DNA of 33,573 nucleotides from Mesorhizobium sp. Root552. Its GTDB lineage: Bacteria > Pseudomonadota > Alphaproteobacteria > Rhizobiales > Rhizobiaceae. A program made the position numbers and the translations under genes. The stretch lies in contig NZ_LMFV01000017.1 of assembly GCF_001427285.1 (NCBI RefSeq), positions 37,232 to 70,804 on the forward strand, written 5' to 3'. Under the pieces are notes generated by a model. The model was not told the origin of the DNA. It saw only the letters and a list, made by a program, of their open reading frames with translations, and did no database searches. Numbering within the stretch: position 1 is the first letter of the stretch; every line of letters begins with the position of its first letter. Positions 1 to 8,059 of this stretch are shown here, piece after piece.

Positions 1-109
1 CCCTGGGATCCATGCCGTGACCAAACGGCAGCGCGCAAATGGCGCAAAAGAAGGCTCCTCATTCTGAGCCGCCCCTTACAACGTGACCCTCACGGCATGG
101 ATCCTCGGG
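1..109. repeat. Intergenic inverted repeat (RIME-like)
   Basis: Bases 1-20 and 90-109 are inverted copies of each other, 18 of 20 bases identical. The shared core is GGATCCATGCCGTGA (6-20) and its reverse complement (90-104). The spacer is about 69 bases. The following bases to about 152 (CTCGGG...GGAGAATGACGAAG) resemble the CCGAGG-ATGACGAAG tail that I associate with dispersed intergenic repeats of mesorhizobia. It lies downstream of the minus-strand oxidoreductase gene that ends at 207, and no gene is seen in 1-206. The left arm starts at the window edge, so the repeat may extend further left. Family assignment is from memory, not from a search. Confidence 0.5.
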
Positions 110-206
110 TTGCGCCTATCGCTCCGCCCAGGCTTGCCGGAGAATGACGAAGAAAAGGAGCGGACGTGGCGATGAATAAGTATGCCCAGCCCATTTGACC
201 CGGCTC

Positions 207-1250
207 TCAGCCCCCGTCGCTGGCGAGCAGGTCGCGCACCATCGGGATGACCTTGGTGCCGTAAAGTTCAATGCTCTTCAGCATCTTCGCATGCTCCATC
301 GGGCCGGACGAATATTTCATGTCGAAGCGCGCAATGCCGAGCGCCTTTGCGGTCTTGGCGATCTTCTTCGCCACCGTTTCGGGCGAGCCGACATAGAGCG
401 AGCCCATATCCGCTTCCGAGTTGAAGCTGGCAATCGTCGTCGGTCCCCAACCGCGCTCGCCGCCGATGCGGTCGTGCATCTTCTTGTAGCTCGGCCAAAG
501 TTCCTCGCGCGCCTGCTCGTCGGTTTCGGCGATATGCCCCGGCGAATGCACGCCGAGCGGCAATTGCGGCCCGCCAAGCTGGCTGAGCGCGTCGTGATAG
601 AGATCGACATAGGGCCGGAAGCGCTTGGGGTCGCCGCCGATGATGGCAAGCATCATGGGCAAGTTGTAGCGCGCCGCGCGCACCACAGATTCAGGGCTGC
701 CGCCGACGCCGATCCAGGTCTTCAGTGTGCCGTTCTCAAGCGGCGGATAGATGCGCTGGTCCTTGAGCGGCGCGCGCGTCGAGCCTTGCCACGTCACCGG
801 CTCCTGCTTCAGCACGGCGGCAAAAAGGTCGAGCTTTTCGGTGAAAAGAGTCTCGTAGTCGCTGAGCTTGAACCCGAACAGCGGAAACGATTCCGTGAAC
901 GACCCACGCCCGAGGATGACCTCGGCACGTCCGTTGGAGATGGCGTCCACCGTCGAAAAGCGCTGGAAGACGCGGATCGGGTCGTCGGAACTCAACACCG
1001 TGACGGCGGAGCCAAGCCGGATGCGCTTCGTGCGCGAAGCTATGCCGGCCAATACGACCTCGGGAGCCGAGACGGCGAAATCGTCGCGGTGGTGCTCGCC
1101 GACGCCGATGAAATCGACCTTGAGTTCGTCGGCCAGGACCGCCTGGTCCACGAGGTTGCGGATGACCTGCGCCTGCGGCAGCAATTGCCCGTCGGCATCG
1201 AATGTGACGTCGCCGAATGTATCAAGTCCGAGTTCGATGGGTCCCGACAT
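207..1250 (-). CDS. LLM class flavin-dependent oxidoreductase (luciferase-like)
   Basis: A 347-residue protein of the bacterial luciferase-like monooxygenase superfamily (F420- or FMN-dependent TIM barrel, cytosolic). It opens with IELGLDTFGDVTFDADG, then the typical barrel strands with GVGEHHRDDFAVSAPE, RIRLGSAVTVLSSDDPIRVF, AEVILGRGSFTESFPLFG and TWIGVGGSPESVVRAARYNL. All are recognisable family signatures. Length fits the family (about 330-360). The ATG at 1248-1250 is chosen because AGGAGAG lies 5 bases upstream; the frame stays open to 1334 but the extra 28 residues are arginine-rich and not family-like. Single gene, divergent from yidD. The substrate cannot be told from sequence; members range from alkanal or sulfonate monooxygenases to uncharacterised reductases. 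Confidence 0.9.
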   Translation of the reverse strand: MSGPIELGLDTFGDVTFDADGQLLPQAQVIRNLVDQAVLADELKVDFIGVGEHHRDDFAVSAPEVVLAGIASRTKRIRLGSAVTVLSSDDPIRVFQRFSTVDAISNGRAEVILGRGSFTESFPLFGFKLSDYETLFTEKLDLFAAVLKQEPVTWQGSTRAPLKDQRIYPPLENGTLKTWIGVGGSPESVVRAARYNLPMMLAIIGGDPKRFRPYVDLYHDALSQLGGPQLPLGVHSPGHIAETDEQAREELWPSYKKMHDRIGGERGWGPTTIASFNSEADMGSLYVGSPETVAKKIAKTAKALGIARFDMKYSSGPMEHAKMLKSIELYGTKVIPMVRDLLASDGG

Positions 1251-1467
1251 GGTCTCTCTCCTGGCCGGGCATCGCCGGCATGATTGCGGCGCACGCTCTC
1301 CTTGTCGCCGGCGCCTTGAACAACGCCGACGCAAACCGGTGAGAGGTTGCGGCTGACTTGCGGGTGAACATAGAGACTGTGTCCCGTCCGTTCAAACTTG
1401 GCGAGCCAGTGACGCACCGTTCACCGCCGGTTGACGAAGCCGCGCGTGAAGCGGGCGTGCAAGGGCA

Positions 1468-1896
1468 TTGAATTTGCTGCCGTCACGGCGCATCTACGGG
1501 TTGAAACGCGGGCAACAGCTTTTGACGCATCGCCATTCTCATCCATCGGCTTCCCGGCAGGCCCACGCAGGGCGCAATTGGGCCGGTCCCTGGCGCAAGA
1601 CGCCGGGGCGGGTGTTCGGTACGTCGATCGTCCGGCTCTACCAGCTCACCCTGTCGGGCTTCGTCGGCAACACCTGCCGGCACCTGCCCACCTGCTCGGA
1701 ATATGCGCATGAAGCGATTGCTCGGCATGGCCTGTGGGCGGGCGGCTGGATGGGGCTTTTCCGGGTCATGCGTTGCGGTCCCGGCGGCACCCACGGCATC
1801 GACCGGGTGCCCGAAACGCTTGCCCCGCGCTTTCGCTGGTTCACGCCGTGGCGCTACTGGACTATCGCAAAAAAGCACGGCGAGGCTGAAAACTAG
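1468..1896 (+). CDS. yidD: Membrane protein insertion efficiency factor YidD
   Basis: Small YidD-family protein (about 142 residues from the TTG at 1468; the conserved part starts near GRNWAGPWRKTPGRVFGTS). The family helps YidC insert and fold inner-membrane proteins and sits peripherally on the membrane through an amphipathic N-terminal helix. Signatures seen: LYQLTLSGFVGNTCRHLPTC, SEYAHEAIARHG and GLWAGGWMGLFRVMRCGPGG, including the conserved cysteines. No in-frame ATG exists upstream of the core and no strong ribosome binding site decides the start, so a TTG near 1468 or 1501, or a later start, is possible. It lies 113 bases upstream of thrS on the same strand, an order I recall from other rhizobia. 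Confidence 0.85.
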   Translation: MNLLPSRRIYGLKRGQQLLTHRHSHPSASRQAHAGRNWAGPWRKTPGRVFGTSIVRLYQLTLSGFVGNTCRHLPTCSEYAHEAIARHGLWAGGWMGLFRVMRCGPGGTHGIDRVPETLAPRFRWFTPWRYWTIAKKHGEAEN

Positions 1897-1997
1897 GCGT
1901 TTGCCGCCTTTACGGCCTTCATTTCGCTGACTAAAACACCGCCCGTTGCCGGACGCATCCGGCTAGTAACCACCCGCGCTCGTTTGCGGGACTGGAT

Positions 1998-2005
1998 AGG
2001 AGAAG
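1998..2005 (+). promoter_or_regulatory. Ribosome binding site of thrS (decides GTG start)
   Basis: AGGAGAAG lies 4 bases upstream of the GTG at 2010-2012, which begins [17 protein letters not shown], the start of the TGS domain. This supports the GTG as the start; there is no ATG in frame just upstream. Confidence 0.7.
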
Positions 2006-2009
2006 AAAA

Positions 2010-3998
2010 GTGTCGAATTCCGTTTCCCTCACATTTCCCGATGGCTCCGTGCGCGACTACGACGCCGCCACGACTGGCGCTGCGCTTGCCGAATCCATTT
2101 CGAAGTCGCTGGCCAAGAAGGCGGTCGCCTACGCCGTCGATGGCACCGTGCGGGATCTCTCCGATCCGCTCGGCGCGTCCGGCAAGGTTGAGATCGTAAC
2201 CCGCGACGACCCGCGCGCGCTGGAACTGATCCGCCACGATGCCGCGCACGTGCTGGCGGAAGCGGTGCAGGAATTGTGGCCGGGAACGCAGGTGACCATC
2301 GGTCCGGTGATCGACAACGGCTTTTATTACGACTTCGCCCGCAACGAGCCGTTCACGCCCGAAGACTTCCCGGTGATCGAGAAGAAGATGCGCGAGATCA
2401 TCCGGCGCAACAAGGCGTTCACCAAGCAGGTCTGGTCGCGCGACAAGGCCAAGCAGGTCTTTCGCGACAAGGGCGAGGCCTACAAGGTCGAACTGGTCGA
2501 GGCGATCCCGGAAGATCAGGACCTCAAGATCTACAATCAGGGCGATTGGTTCGACCTTTGCCGCGGCCCGCACATGGCCTCGACCGGCCAGATCGGCAAC
2601 GCCTTCAAGCTGATGAAGGTTGCCGGCGCCTATTGGCGCGGTGACTCGAACAACCCGATGCTGACGCGCATCTACGGCACCGCCTGGGCAACGCAAGAGG
2701 AACTCGACCAGTACCTCCATATGCTGGAAGAGGCTGAAAAGCGCGACCACCGCCGCCTCGGCCGCGAGATGGACCTGTTCCACTTCCAGGAGGAAGGGCC
2801 GGGCGTCGTCTTCTGGCACGCCAAGGGCTGGAAGATGTTCCAGAACCTCATCTCCTACATGCGCCGCCGTCTCGGCGACGACTACCAGGAGGTCAACGCC
2901 CCGCAGGTCCTCGACAAGTCGCTATGGGAAACGTCGGGCCACTGGGGCTGGTATCAGGAAAACATGTTCGCGGTTAAGTCGGCCCACGCCTTCACCCACC
3001 CCGACGATCCGGAAGCCGACCAGCGCATTTTTGCCTTGAAGCCGATGAACTGCCCCGGCCATGTCCAGATCTTCAAGCATGGCTTGAAGTCTTACCGCGA
3101 TCTACCGATCCGGCTTGCTGAATTTGGCAATGTGCATCGCTATGAGGCCTCGGGAGCCTTGCATGGTCTCATGCGCGTGCGCGCCTTCACGCAGGACGAC
3201 GCCCACATCTTCTGCACCGAAGACCAGCTCGAAGCGGAAATCCTCAAGATCAACGATCTGATGATGTCGGTCTACAAGGACTTCGGCTTCGAGGAAGTCG
3301 TGGTGAAGCTCGCCACCCGCCCGGAAAAGCGTGTCGGCACCGACGCGGCATGGGACCACGCCGAGGATATCCTTCGCCGTGCGCTTGCCCGCATGGCGCG
3401 CGAGGACAATCGTATCAAGACCGGCATCAACGAAGGCGAGGGCACATTCTACGGGCCGAAGTTCGAATACACGCTTCGTGACGCCATTGGCCGTGAATGG
3501 CAGTGCGGTACGACGCAGGTCGATTTCAACCTCCCGGAACGCTTCGGAGCTTTCTACATTGGCTCGGATTCGGAAAAGAAGCAGCCGGTGATGGTCCACC
3601 GCGCCATCTGCGGATCGCTGGAGCGTTTCCTCGGCATCCTTATCGAGAGCCACGCCGGCCAGATGCCGCTCTGGTTCGCACCGGTGCAGGTGGTGGTCGC
3701 CACGATCACCTCCGACGCCGACGACTATGCGAACAAGGTGGTTGCAAGGCTGAAAGCTGCCGGCCTGTCGGCGGAAGTCGATCTCCGCAACGAAAAGATC
3801 AACTACAAGGTGCGCGAGCACAGCCTTGCCAAGGTGCCGGTGATCCTCGTCTGCGGCAAACGCGAGGCCGAGGAGGAGACGGTGAATATGCGCCGGCTCG
3901 GCTCGCGCGATCAGGTTTCGCTCGGCCTTGGCGACGCGATCACCACCTTGCGTGACGAATCTGTGCCGCCGGATCTCAAGCGGGCGCGCGCCGTCTAG
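2010..3998 (+). CDS. thrS: Threonine--tRNA ligase
   Basis: Full-length ThrRS, 662 residues, the class II synthetase that charges tRNA-Thr in the cytosol and edits mischarged serine. Domain order: TGS (about 1-62), the second editing domain with [17 protein letters not shown] (near 74) and the GPHMAS segment, the class II catalytic core (about 240-540), and the C-terminal anticodon-binding domain (about 550-650, starting [12 protein letters not shown]). Core signatures are [10 protein letters not shown] (zinc cysteine, near residue 348), motif 2 [20 protein letters not shown], the zinc histidine in QDDAHIF, and motif 3 [20 protein letters not shown]. Nothing is missing or truncated. The gene ends just before a strong hairpin terminator shared with the convergent ribH. 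Confidence 0.98.
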   Translation: MSNSVSLTFPDGSVRDYDAATTGAALAESISKSLAKKAVAYAVDGTVRDLSDPLGASGKVEIVTRDDPRALELIRHDAAHVLAEAVQELWPGTQVTIGPVIDNGFYYDFARNEPFTPEDFPVIEKKMREIIRRNKAFTKQVWSRDKAKQVFRDKGEAYKVELVEAIPEDQDLKIYNQGDWFDLCRGPHMASTGQIGNAFKLMKVAGAYWRGDSNNPMLTRIYGTAWATQEELDQYLHMLEEAEKRDHRRLGREMDLFHFQEEGPGVVFWHAKGWKMFQNLISYMRRRLGDDYQEVNAPQVLDKSLWETSGHWGWYQENMFAVKSAHAFTHPDDPEADQRIFALKPMNCPGHVQIFKHGLKSYRDLPIRLAEFGNVHRYEASGALHGLMRVRAFTQDDAHIFCTEDQLEAEILKINDLMMSVYKDFGFEEVVVKLATRPEKRVGTDAAWDHAEDILRRALARMAREDNRIKTGINEGEGTFYGPKFEYTLRDAIGREWQCGTTQVDFNLPERFGAFYIGSDSEKKQPVMVHRAICGSLERFLGILIESHAGQMPLWFAPVQVVVATITSDADDYANKVVARLKAAGLSAEVDLRNEKINYKVREHSLAKVPVILVCGKREAEEETVNMRRLGSRDQVSLGLGDAITTLRDESVPPDLKRARAV

Positions 3999-4008
3999 GC
4001 GGATAGTA

Positions 4009-4044
4009 AAAACGGCGGTGGAGCGATCCGCCGCCGTTTCCTTG
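4009..4044. terminator. Bidirectional hairpin terminator between thrS and ribH
   Basis: Perfect 9-bp stem AAACGGCGG (4010-4018) with CCGCCGTTT (4031-4039) and a 12-base loop. It is followed on the plus strand by a short T-containing tract and flanked by an A tract that gives T residues on the minus strand. It sits in the 63-base gap between the convergent thrS and ribH stop codons, so it probably serves both. Confidence 0.75.
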
Positions 4045-4061
4045 TATGGTCCTGATTGCGG

Positions 4062-4511
4062 TCAGGCAGCGAGCTTTTCCCGCGTCTCGCCGATCATCAG
4101 CGCGGCTTGCGCTGCCTCTCGTCCCTTCTGGACGAAGTGCTCGCGGAAGATGCGGTTGTGATGCTCGGTTTCCTGATAGTGGTGCGGGGTGAGCGACACC
4201 GAAAGCACCGGCACCCCGGTATCGAGGCTCACGCGCATCAGTCCTTCCACTACAGCCTTGGCCACGAAGTCGTGGCGATAGATACCGCCATCGACGACGA
4301 AGGCGGCGGCAGCAACGGCGGCATACCGGCCCGACAAGGCAAGATCGCGCGCGACAAGAGGAAGTTCGAAGGCACCGGGAACGTCGAATACGTCGATTGC
4401 GGTGCGCGGGATCAACTGCGTGAACCCTTCCAGCGCGCGGTCCACGATGTCCTTGTGCCAGTTGGCTTTGATGAATGCGTAGCGGGTCGATATTGAGCGG
4501 GCTTGTGTCAT
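4062..4511 (-). CDS. ribH: 6,7-dimethyl-8-ribityllumazine synthase, type II (RibH2)
   Basis: A 149-residue lumazine synthase, which condenses 5-amino-6-ribitylaminouracil with 3,4-dihydroxy-2-butanone 4-phosphate in riboflavin synthesis. Signatures: FIKANWHKDIVD near the N-terminus, the substrate-binding FDVPGAFELPL (42-52), and GGIYRHDFVA with the catalytic-type His80. The sequence resembles the Brucella/Mesorhizobium RibH2 type (decameric, often not clustered with the rib operon), for example in LSVSLTPHHYQETEHHNRIF near the C-terminus. ATG at 4511 follows AAAGGAG with suitable spacing. It stands alone, and its leader holds an FMN riboswitch ending about 85 bases before the start, so it is expected to be turned down when FMN is plentiful. 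Confidence 0.93.
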   Translation of the reverse strand: MTQARSISTRYAFIKANWHKDIVDRALEGFTQLIPRTAIDVFDVPGAFELPLVARDLALSGRYAAVAAAAFVVDGGIYRHDFVAKAVVEGLMRVSLDTGVPVLSVSLTPHHYQETEHHNRIFREHFVQKGREAAQAALMIGETREKLAA

Positions 4512-4596
4512 GGCGATCTCCTTTCAGCAACAGACACGTCACCCAAGGCGATCACATGCGAGCCTTCCGCCCGCATCATGCACGGCGGCGCTTGCA

Positions 4597-4743
4597 TGTC
4601 CTCTTTCATCCGGACTGTAACCGTCGGCCCAGGCATCTCACCTGATCTGCTGACCCTTCCCGCTGGAAGGCGCTCGCGGGCTCACGGGAACAAGCCCGCA
4701 TACCGCCGGTGGGGAATTTCACCCCGCCCTGAGAACAGGACCT
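4597..4743 (-). promoter_or_regulatory. FMN riboswitch (RFN element) upstream of ribH
   Basis: Read on the minus strand from 4743: AGGTCCTGTTCTCAGGGCGG, then GGGTGAAATTCCCCACCGGC, GGTATGCGGGC..., GGTCAGCAGATCAGGTGAGA, TGCCTGGGCCGACGGTTACA, GTCCGGATGAAAGAGGACAT. These are the conserved blocks of the RFN aptamer in order, including the closing P1 pairing AGGTCC/GAGGAC-type ends and GATGAAAGAGGAC. It lies in the leader of ribH. The 85-base expression platform has no U-tract terminator that I can see, so control at translation (ribosome-site masking) is more likely than attenuation; that last step is inference. Confidence 0.95.
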
Positions 4744-4776
4744 AATTGTCATGCTTGTGTAGCAGAGGCAAGGTTT

Positions 4777-4806
4777 GTCGGCTGGGGGAACGTTAGACCA
4801 GCCGAC
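4777..4806 (-). terminator. Hairpin after the secreted beta-repeat protein gene
   Basis: Perfect 9-bp stem GTCGGCTGG (4777-4785) with CCAGCCGAC (4798-4806), loop of 12 bases, starting 13 bases past the stop codon of the minus-strand gene that ends at 4820 and before the FMN riboswitch. There is no T run after it on the minus strand, so it is a weak or rho-assisted terminator candidate. It would separate the upstream gene from the riboswitch-controlled ribH transcript. Confidence 0.4.
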
Positions 4807-4819
4807 GTGTCAGGTGCTG

Positions 4820-5803
4820 CTAGTCCGCACCTTCCGGATCGATAGCCGAAGCTTCCGAGGCGACGACTTCGATTTCGTGATTTTGTCCCGACTCGACCTT
4901 GAAATCCATCTGGTAGATGCGGTCGCGGTTCTTGGCAATTGCCGTGTAGTCGCCCTCCGCCAGAACCATCGGCGCAAAAGCCCCAACGCTTTCCTTGATG
5001 GGTTCACCGGCCTCGTTCAGCACCGACCACGATGTATCGGCGATTGCCTCACCGCCGGCTTCGCGTACCAGCTTCAGCGTCACTTCTGCCGCATGGTGCT
5101 CGACGGTCGCTTCTGTCAGCTTACCGGCTTCGACGCGGATATCGGAGCGGATGACGGCGTTCACTGCCCCGTAGGTCGAAACCACATGGTAGGTGCCGGC
5201 ATTGAGCCGAACCACCGTTTTCGGCTGGACGTCAGGAATGATCAGTGCCCGTTCGCCATTCGCTGCGGCTTGCGCTTCATAGATGGAAAAGCGCAGCTTC
5301 TTTGGAGGAATGCGGCCGCCGCCCGAGAAGACGGCGTCGAGCTCTAGTCCGCCGGCATCCAGCACAAGGCTTTCGCGGTGCGGCTCTTTTTCAACCGTAA
5401 TGCGTTTGGTTGCGCCGGCTCGCCCATAGGACGCGTGCACGAGATAGCTGCCGGGCTCGAGTTGGAACACCGCAGTTCCTCCATGTGCGGAAGCGACAAG
5501 AGGCAGCTTGCCGTCGGAACCGGCTTCCGGTTTGAACACGCGCCAAACCATGCCTCGCGTGATTTCAGAGCCTTTGTCGGTCAGCTGGGCGCTAAGCGTG
5601 ATCTGCCCCCCGGCCCCAATTGCAAGCGGCGTGTCGCTGGTGGGCGGGGCATAGCTGGAAACGCCGGGTAGCTTCAGGCCTTCAAGCGCATCGGGTGCCT
5701 TGCCATCCAGATCGAACGACTGGGCGCTGGCCAGTGTGACCGTCGCTGCAAGCGCCACAGCCAGGAGGACGGTCGGGAAAAGATGGCGAACCGCTGCAAT
5801 CAT
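4820..5803 (-). CDS. Secreted protein with three repeated beta-sandwich-like modules, unknown function
   Basis: A 327-residue exported protein I cannot name. ATG at 5803 starts a clean signal peptide: a short basic start, the hydrophobic stretch LFPTVLLAVALAATVTLASA, and likely cleavage after Ala27. An alternative TTG start at 5839 would add 12 residues before the signal and is less likely. The mature part holds three related units of about 60 residues (84-142, 169-232, 257-312). Each has a WRVF/RFSIYE/SWSVLNEAG-type strand and then an L-x-x-G-x-Y turn: LEPGSY (116-120), LNAGTY (200-205), LAEGDY (281-286). Each ends in a VEKE/VEAGK/VESGQ strand. This looks like the prealbumin or carboxypeptidase-regulatory-like fold family. 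It is likely periplasmic. It is divergent from the nitroreductase gene. Confidence 0.8.
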   Translation of the reverse strand: MIAAVRHLFPTVLLAVALAATVTLASAQSFDLDGKAPDALEGLKLPGVSSYAPPTSDTPLAIGAGGQITLSAQLTDKGSEITRGMVWRVFKPEAGSDGKLPLVASAHGGTAVFQLEPGSYLVHASYGRAGATKRITVEKEPHRESLVLDAGGLELDAVFSGGGRIPPKKLRFSIYEAQAAANGERALIIPDVQPKTVVRLNAGTYHVVSTYGAVNAVIRSDIRVEAGKLTEATVEHHAAEVTLKLVREAGGEAIADTSWSVLNEAGEPIKESVGAFAPMVLAEGDYTAIAKNRDRIYQMDFKVESGQNHEIEVVASEASAIDPEGAD

Positions 5804-5966
5804 ATCTTGCGTTGAAGCCCAAGGCGGTGGCAATTTCAAGACCTAACAGCATCCGCCCCAAGGTGGTTGCACTCATCGCGGCCACGCCGCTCTCAAGCCC
5901 AGGCCTCCTCGCATCAGAGGACAGGCCCCAGCCGATACTAATGGATATTCCAAGGACAATGCGCCC

Positions 5967-6560
5967 ATGATGACGCCAATCTTAGACTTCCTGCTGGCGA
6001 GAAGTTCCGTGCAGATTTCCGACCTGCATGAGCCAGCGCCTGGCGATACAGAAATCGCGGAGATCATGGCGGCAGCTTCGCGCGTTCCAGACCATGGCAG
6101 GTTGGCGCCATGGCGCTTCATTGTATATCGCGGCGGCTCGCGCGAGGAGATTGGCAAGAAGCTTGCCGAGCTTGCCGAGCAACGGGAAGGGCCGTTGCCT
6201 GAGGGTCGGCGAAACCAGGAGCTGACGCGTTTTTCGCGCGCTCCGCTGGTCATTGGCGTTGTCTCGGCCCCGAAGGACAATCCAAAAATCCCGCAGTGGG
6301 AGATGTTCCTGTCGGGAGGCATGGCTGCGATGAACCTGATGCTCGCAGCCAACGCATTGGGTTACGGTACCAACATGATCACCAACTGGTATTCCGACGT
6401 GCCGGAGGGCAGGGCGATCCTGGGGCTTGCGCCGCACGAGCGTGTGATCGGGTTCGTGCACATCGGCTCCTACGATGGCGCTCCATTCGAGCGGCCTCGG
6501 CCAGATCCGGCAACGCTTTACAGCGACTATTCGGGGCCTTGGCAGGAACAGCCAGTCTGA
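5967..6560 (+). CDS. Nitroreductase family protein (YdjA-like)
   Basis: A 197-residue FMN-dependent nitroreductase-fold enzyme of the compact YdjA subgroup; cytosolic, NAD(P)H-linked reduction of an unknown substrate. The diagnostic segment SRVPDHGRLAPWRF sits at 39-51 (YdjA-like proteins have R-x-PDHGRL-x-PWRF). SGGMAAMNLMLAANALGYG forms the dimer/FMN helix, and the C-terminal half has ILGLAPHERVIGFVHIG. Length fits the subgroup (about 185-200, shorter than NfsB). Two ATGs in a row (5967, 5970) follow AAGGA at 5952-5956. It converges on the CoA-ester lyase gene with only four bases between the stops, so no separate terminator is visible there. Confidence 0.88.
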   Translation: MMTPILDFLLARSSVQISDLHEPAPGDTEIAEIMAAASRVPDHGRLAPWRFIVYRGGSREEIGKKLAELAEQREGPLPEGRRNQELTRFSRAPLVIGVVSAPKDNPKIPQWEMFLSGGMAAMNLMLAANALGYGTNMITNWYSDVPEGRAILGLAPHERVIGFVHIGSYDGAPFERPRPDPATLYSDYSGPWQEQPV

Positions 6561-6564
6561 ATAG

Positions 6565-7446
6565 CTAAGCCGTTATCCCGAGCTCCTTGGCGCGAGCGAG
6601 AAGTCGCTCCGCCAGTCTGAGGTGCGGACGGTCATACATCTTGCCGTCCATACCGACGACGCCGGGATTGCCGGCTGCCGCAAACGCGGCCACGACAGCG
6701 GCAGAATGTTGCAACGCTTCTGTCGACGGAGTGAAAGCAGCATTGATGACAGCCACCTGGGCCGGATGGATTGCCATTTTGCCCGTGAAGCCGTCGCGTT
6801 CAGCTTCCCTGCACTCGGCCTCGAGCCCGCTCATGTCCCGGAAGTTCGGGAACACCGTGTCGATGGCGGCAACTTCCGCTGCGGAGGCGGCGAGGATGGT
6901 TACGGTACGCGCAAGTCTGAAGACATCCGTATAACGGCCGTCTTCATCGCGAGCCGTGCGGGCGCCGATGGCTGCCGACAAGTCCTCCGCGCCCCAGGTC
7001 AGCCCCGACAGGCGGCTCGTCGCATTTGCATAGGTGGATGCGGAAAGAACGCCGATTGCCGTTTCGGTGATGATCGGAAGGATTCTGATGGCTCCGTCCG
7101 GCAAGTCGTTTTCGGCCTCATGCACCCTGAGCTTGGCCGACAGTTGCTGGACATCGCGGCCGCTGTTCGATTTCGGCAACATGATGCCGGCCGGGCGCGC
7201 GGAGATGAGCGCCGCCAGATCGTCATCGGTCATGCCGGTGGAAAGGTCGTTGACCCGGATGTAGATACTTGGCTTGAGCGTTCCGCGCCTCTCAGAGAGA
7301 AAATTGGACGCCACCTGCCGTGCCGTCGCCTTGTTCTCGAGCGCAACCGAATCTTCCAAGTCGACGATGACGACGTCGGCTTCCGACGCGAAACCCTTTT
7401 CGAGCTTCTTTTCCGAATCGCCCGGAACGAACAGCAGCGATCTCAT
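6565..7446 (-). CDS. HpcH/HpaI aldolase/citrate lyase family protein (CitE-like CoA-ester lyase)
   Basis: A 293-residue CitE/malyl-CoA-lyase-type TIM-barrel enzyme. Family blocks: RSLLFVPGDSEKKLEKG (2-18), VVIVDLEDSV (25-34), MLPKSNSGRDV, ILPIITETAIGVL (metal/acyl-CoA region), LTWGAEDLSAAIGA and MAIHPAQVAVINAAF. Members cleave or hydrolyse 3-hydroxyacyl-CoA esters such as malyl-, citramalyl- or methylmalyl-CoA with Mg2+. The ATG at 7446 is chosen because residue 2 onward matches the family start and because it overlaps the stop codon of the MaoC gene by one base (TGATG), typical of translational coupling; an upstream start in frame at 7485 would add 13 unlike residues. The exact substrate is not determinable. 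Confidence 0.88.
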   Translation of the reverse strand: MRSLLFVPGDSEKKLEKGFASEADVVIVDLEDSVALENKATARQVASNFLSERRGTLKPSIYIRVNDLSTGMTDDDLAALISARPAGIMLPKSNSGRDVQQLSAKLRVHEAENDLPDGAIRILPIITETAIGVLSASTYANATSRLSGLTWGAEDLSAAIGARTARDEDGRYTDVFRLARTVTILAASAAEVAAIDTVFPNFRDMSGLEAECREAERDGFTGKMAIHPAQVAVINAAFTPSTEALQHSAAVVAAFAAAGNPGVVGMDGKMYDRPHLRLAERLLARAKELGITA

Positions 7447-7898
7447 CAGGCCGGCTTCTTGCGCATCATCGCCTGCCGCGTGCATTTGGCGACGAGGGCT
7501 CCGTCCTGATTATAGGCACGATGCTCCAACTCGACGATACCGCGATCGGGCTTGGATTTCGACTCACGCACTGAAATCACGGTCGTTTCGACGCGAACAG
7601 TGTCGCCGTGGAACACCGGGTGCGGGAACGTCGTATTCGTCATGCCAAGGTTGGCGACGGTGGTGCCCACTGTGATGTCGTTCACCGAAATGCCGATCAT
7701 CAGGCCGAGTGTGAAAAGCGAGTTCACGAGCGGCTTGCCCCACTCGGTTTTGGAGGCAAAATCAAAATCGATGTGCAGCGGCTGCGGGTTGAGCGTCATC
7801 ACTGAAAACAGCATGTTGTCGCTCTCGGTCACTGTCTTTCGCAATGTGTGTTGAAAGACGTGCCCGATCTTGAATTCTTCCAGATAGAGCCCTGCCAT
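7446..7898 (-). CDS. MaoC family dehydratase (hot-dog fold enoyl-CoA hydratase-like)
   Basis: A 150-residue single-domain MaoC/R-hydratase-like protein. It starts MAGLYLEEFKIG and has TLNPQPLHIDFDFASKTEWG, with Asn37 and His42 where PhaJ-type hydratases use an Asp/His pair. It continues VNSLFTLGLMIGISVNDITVGTT and FPHPVFHGDTVRVETTV, the usual hot-dog helix and strand pattern. ATG at 7898 is preceded by AAAGGAG, which settles the start although the frame is open to 8147. It is the first gene of a two-gene operon with the CitE-like lyase. A hydratase followed by a lyase suggests stepwise breakdown of an unsaturated dicarboxyl-CoA (mesaconyl-, itaconyl- or similar), but that is inference from gene order. 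Confidence 0.85.
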   Translation of the reverse strand: MAGLYLEEFKIGHVFQHTLRKTVTESDNMLFSVMTLNPQPLHIDFDFASKTEWGKPLVNSLFTLGLMIGISVNDITVGTTVANLGMTNTTFPHPVFHGDTVRVETTVISVRESKSKPDRGIVELEHRAYNQDGALVAKCTRQAMMRKKPA

Positions 7899-8059
7899 CA
7901 CCGATCTCCTTTGTGTCAGTTGATAGGCTCTGCGCACCCGGCCCGCAAGTCGATAGCCCCGCGCGAATGGTATCCAGCATCCTAACGAACATGGTGAACG
8001 CTTTATTAATTCATTGCCGCCTAATGTTGCCCAGAGGCCGGTTGCCTTGAGGGGGAACA

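Noticed and set aside
195..1283. 362-codon plus-strand open frame opposite the luciferase-like gene
   Set aside because: The minus-strand frame has clear family blocks and a ribosome site; the plus-strand translation is arginine/histidine-rich and family-less.
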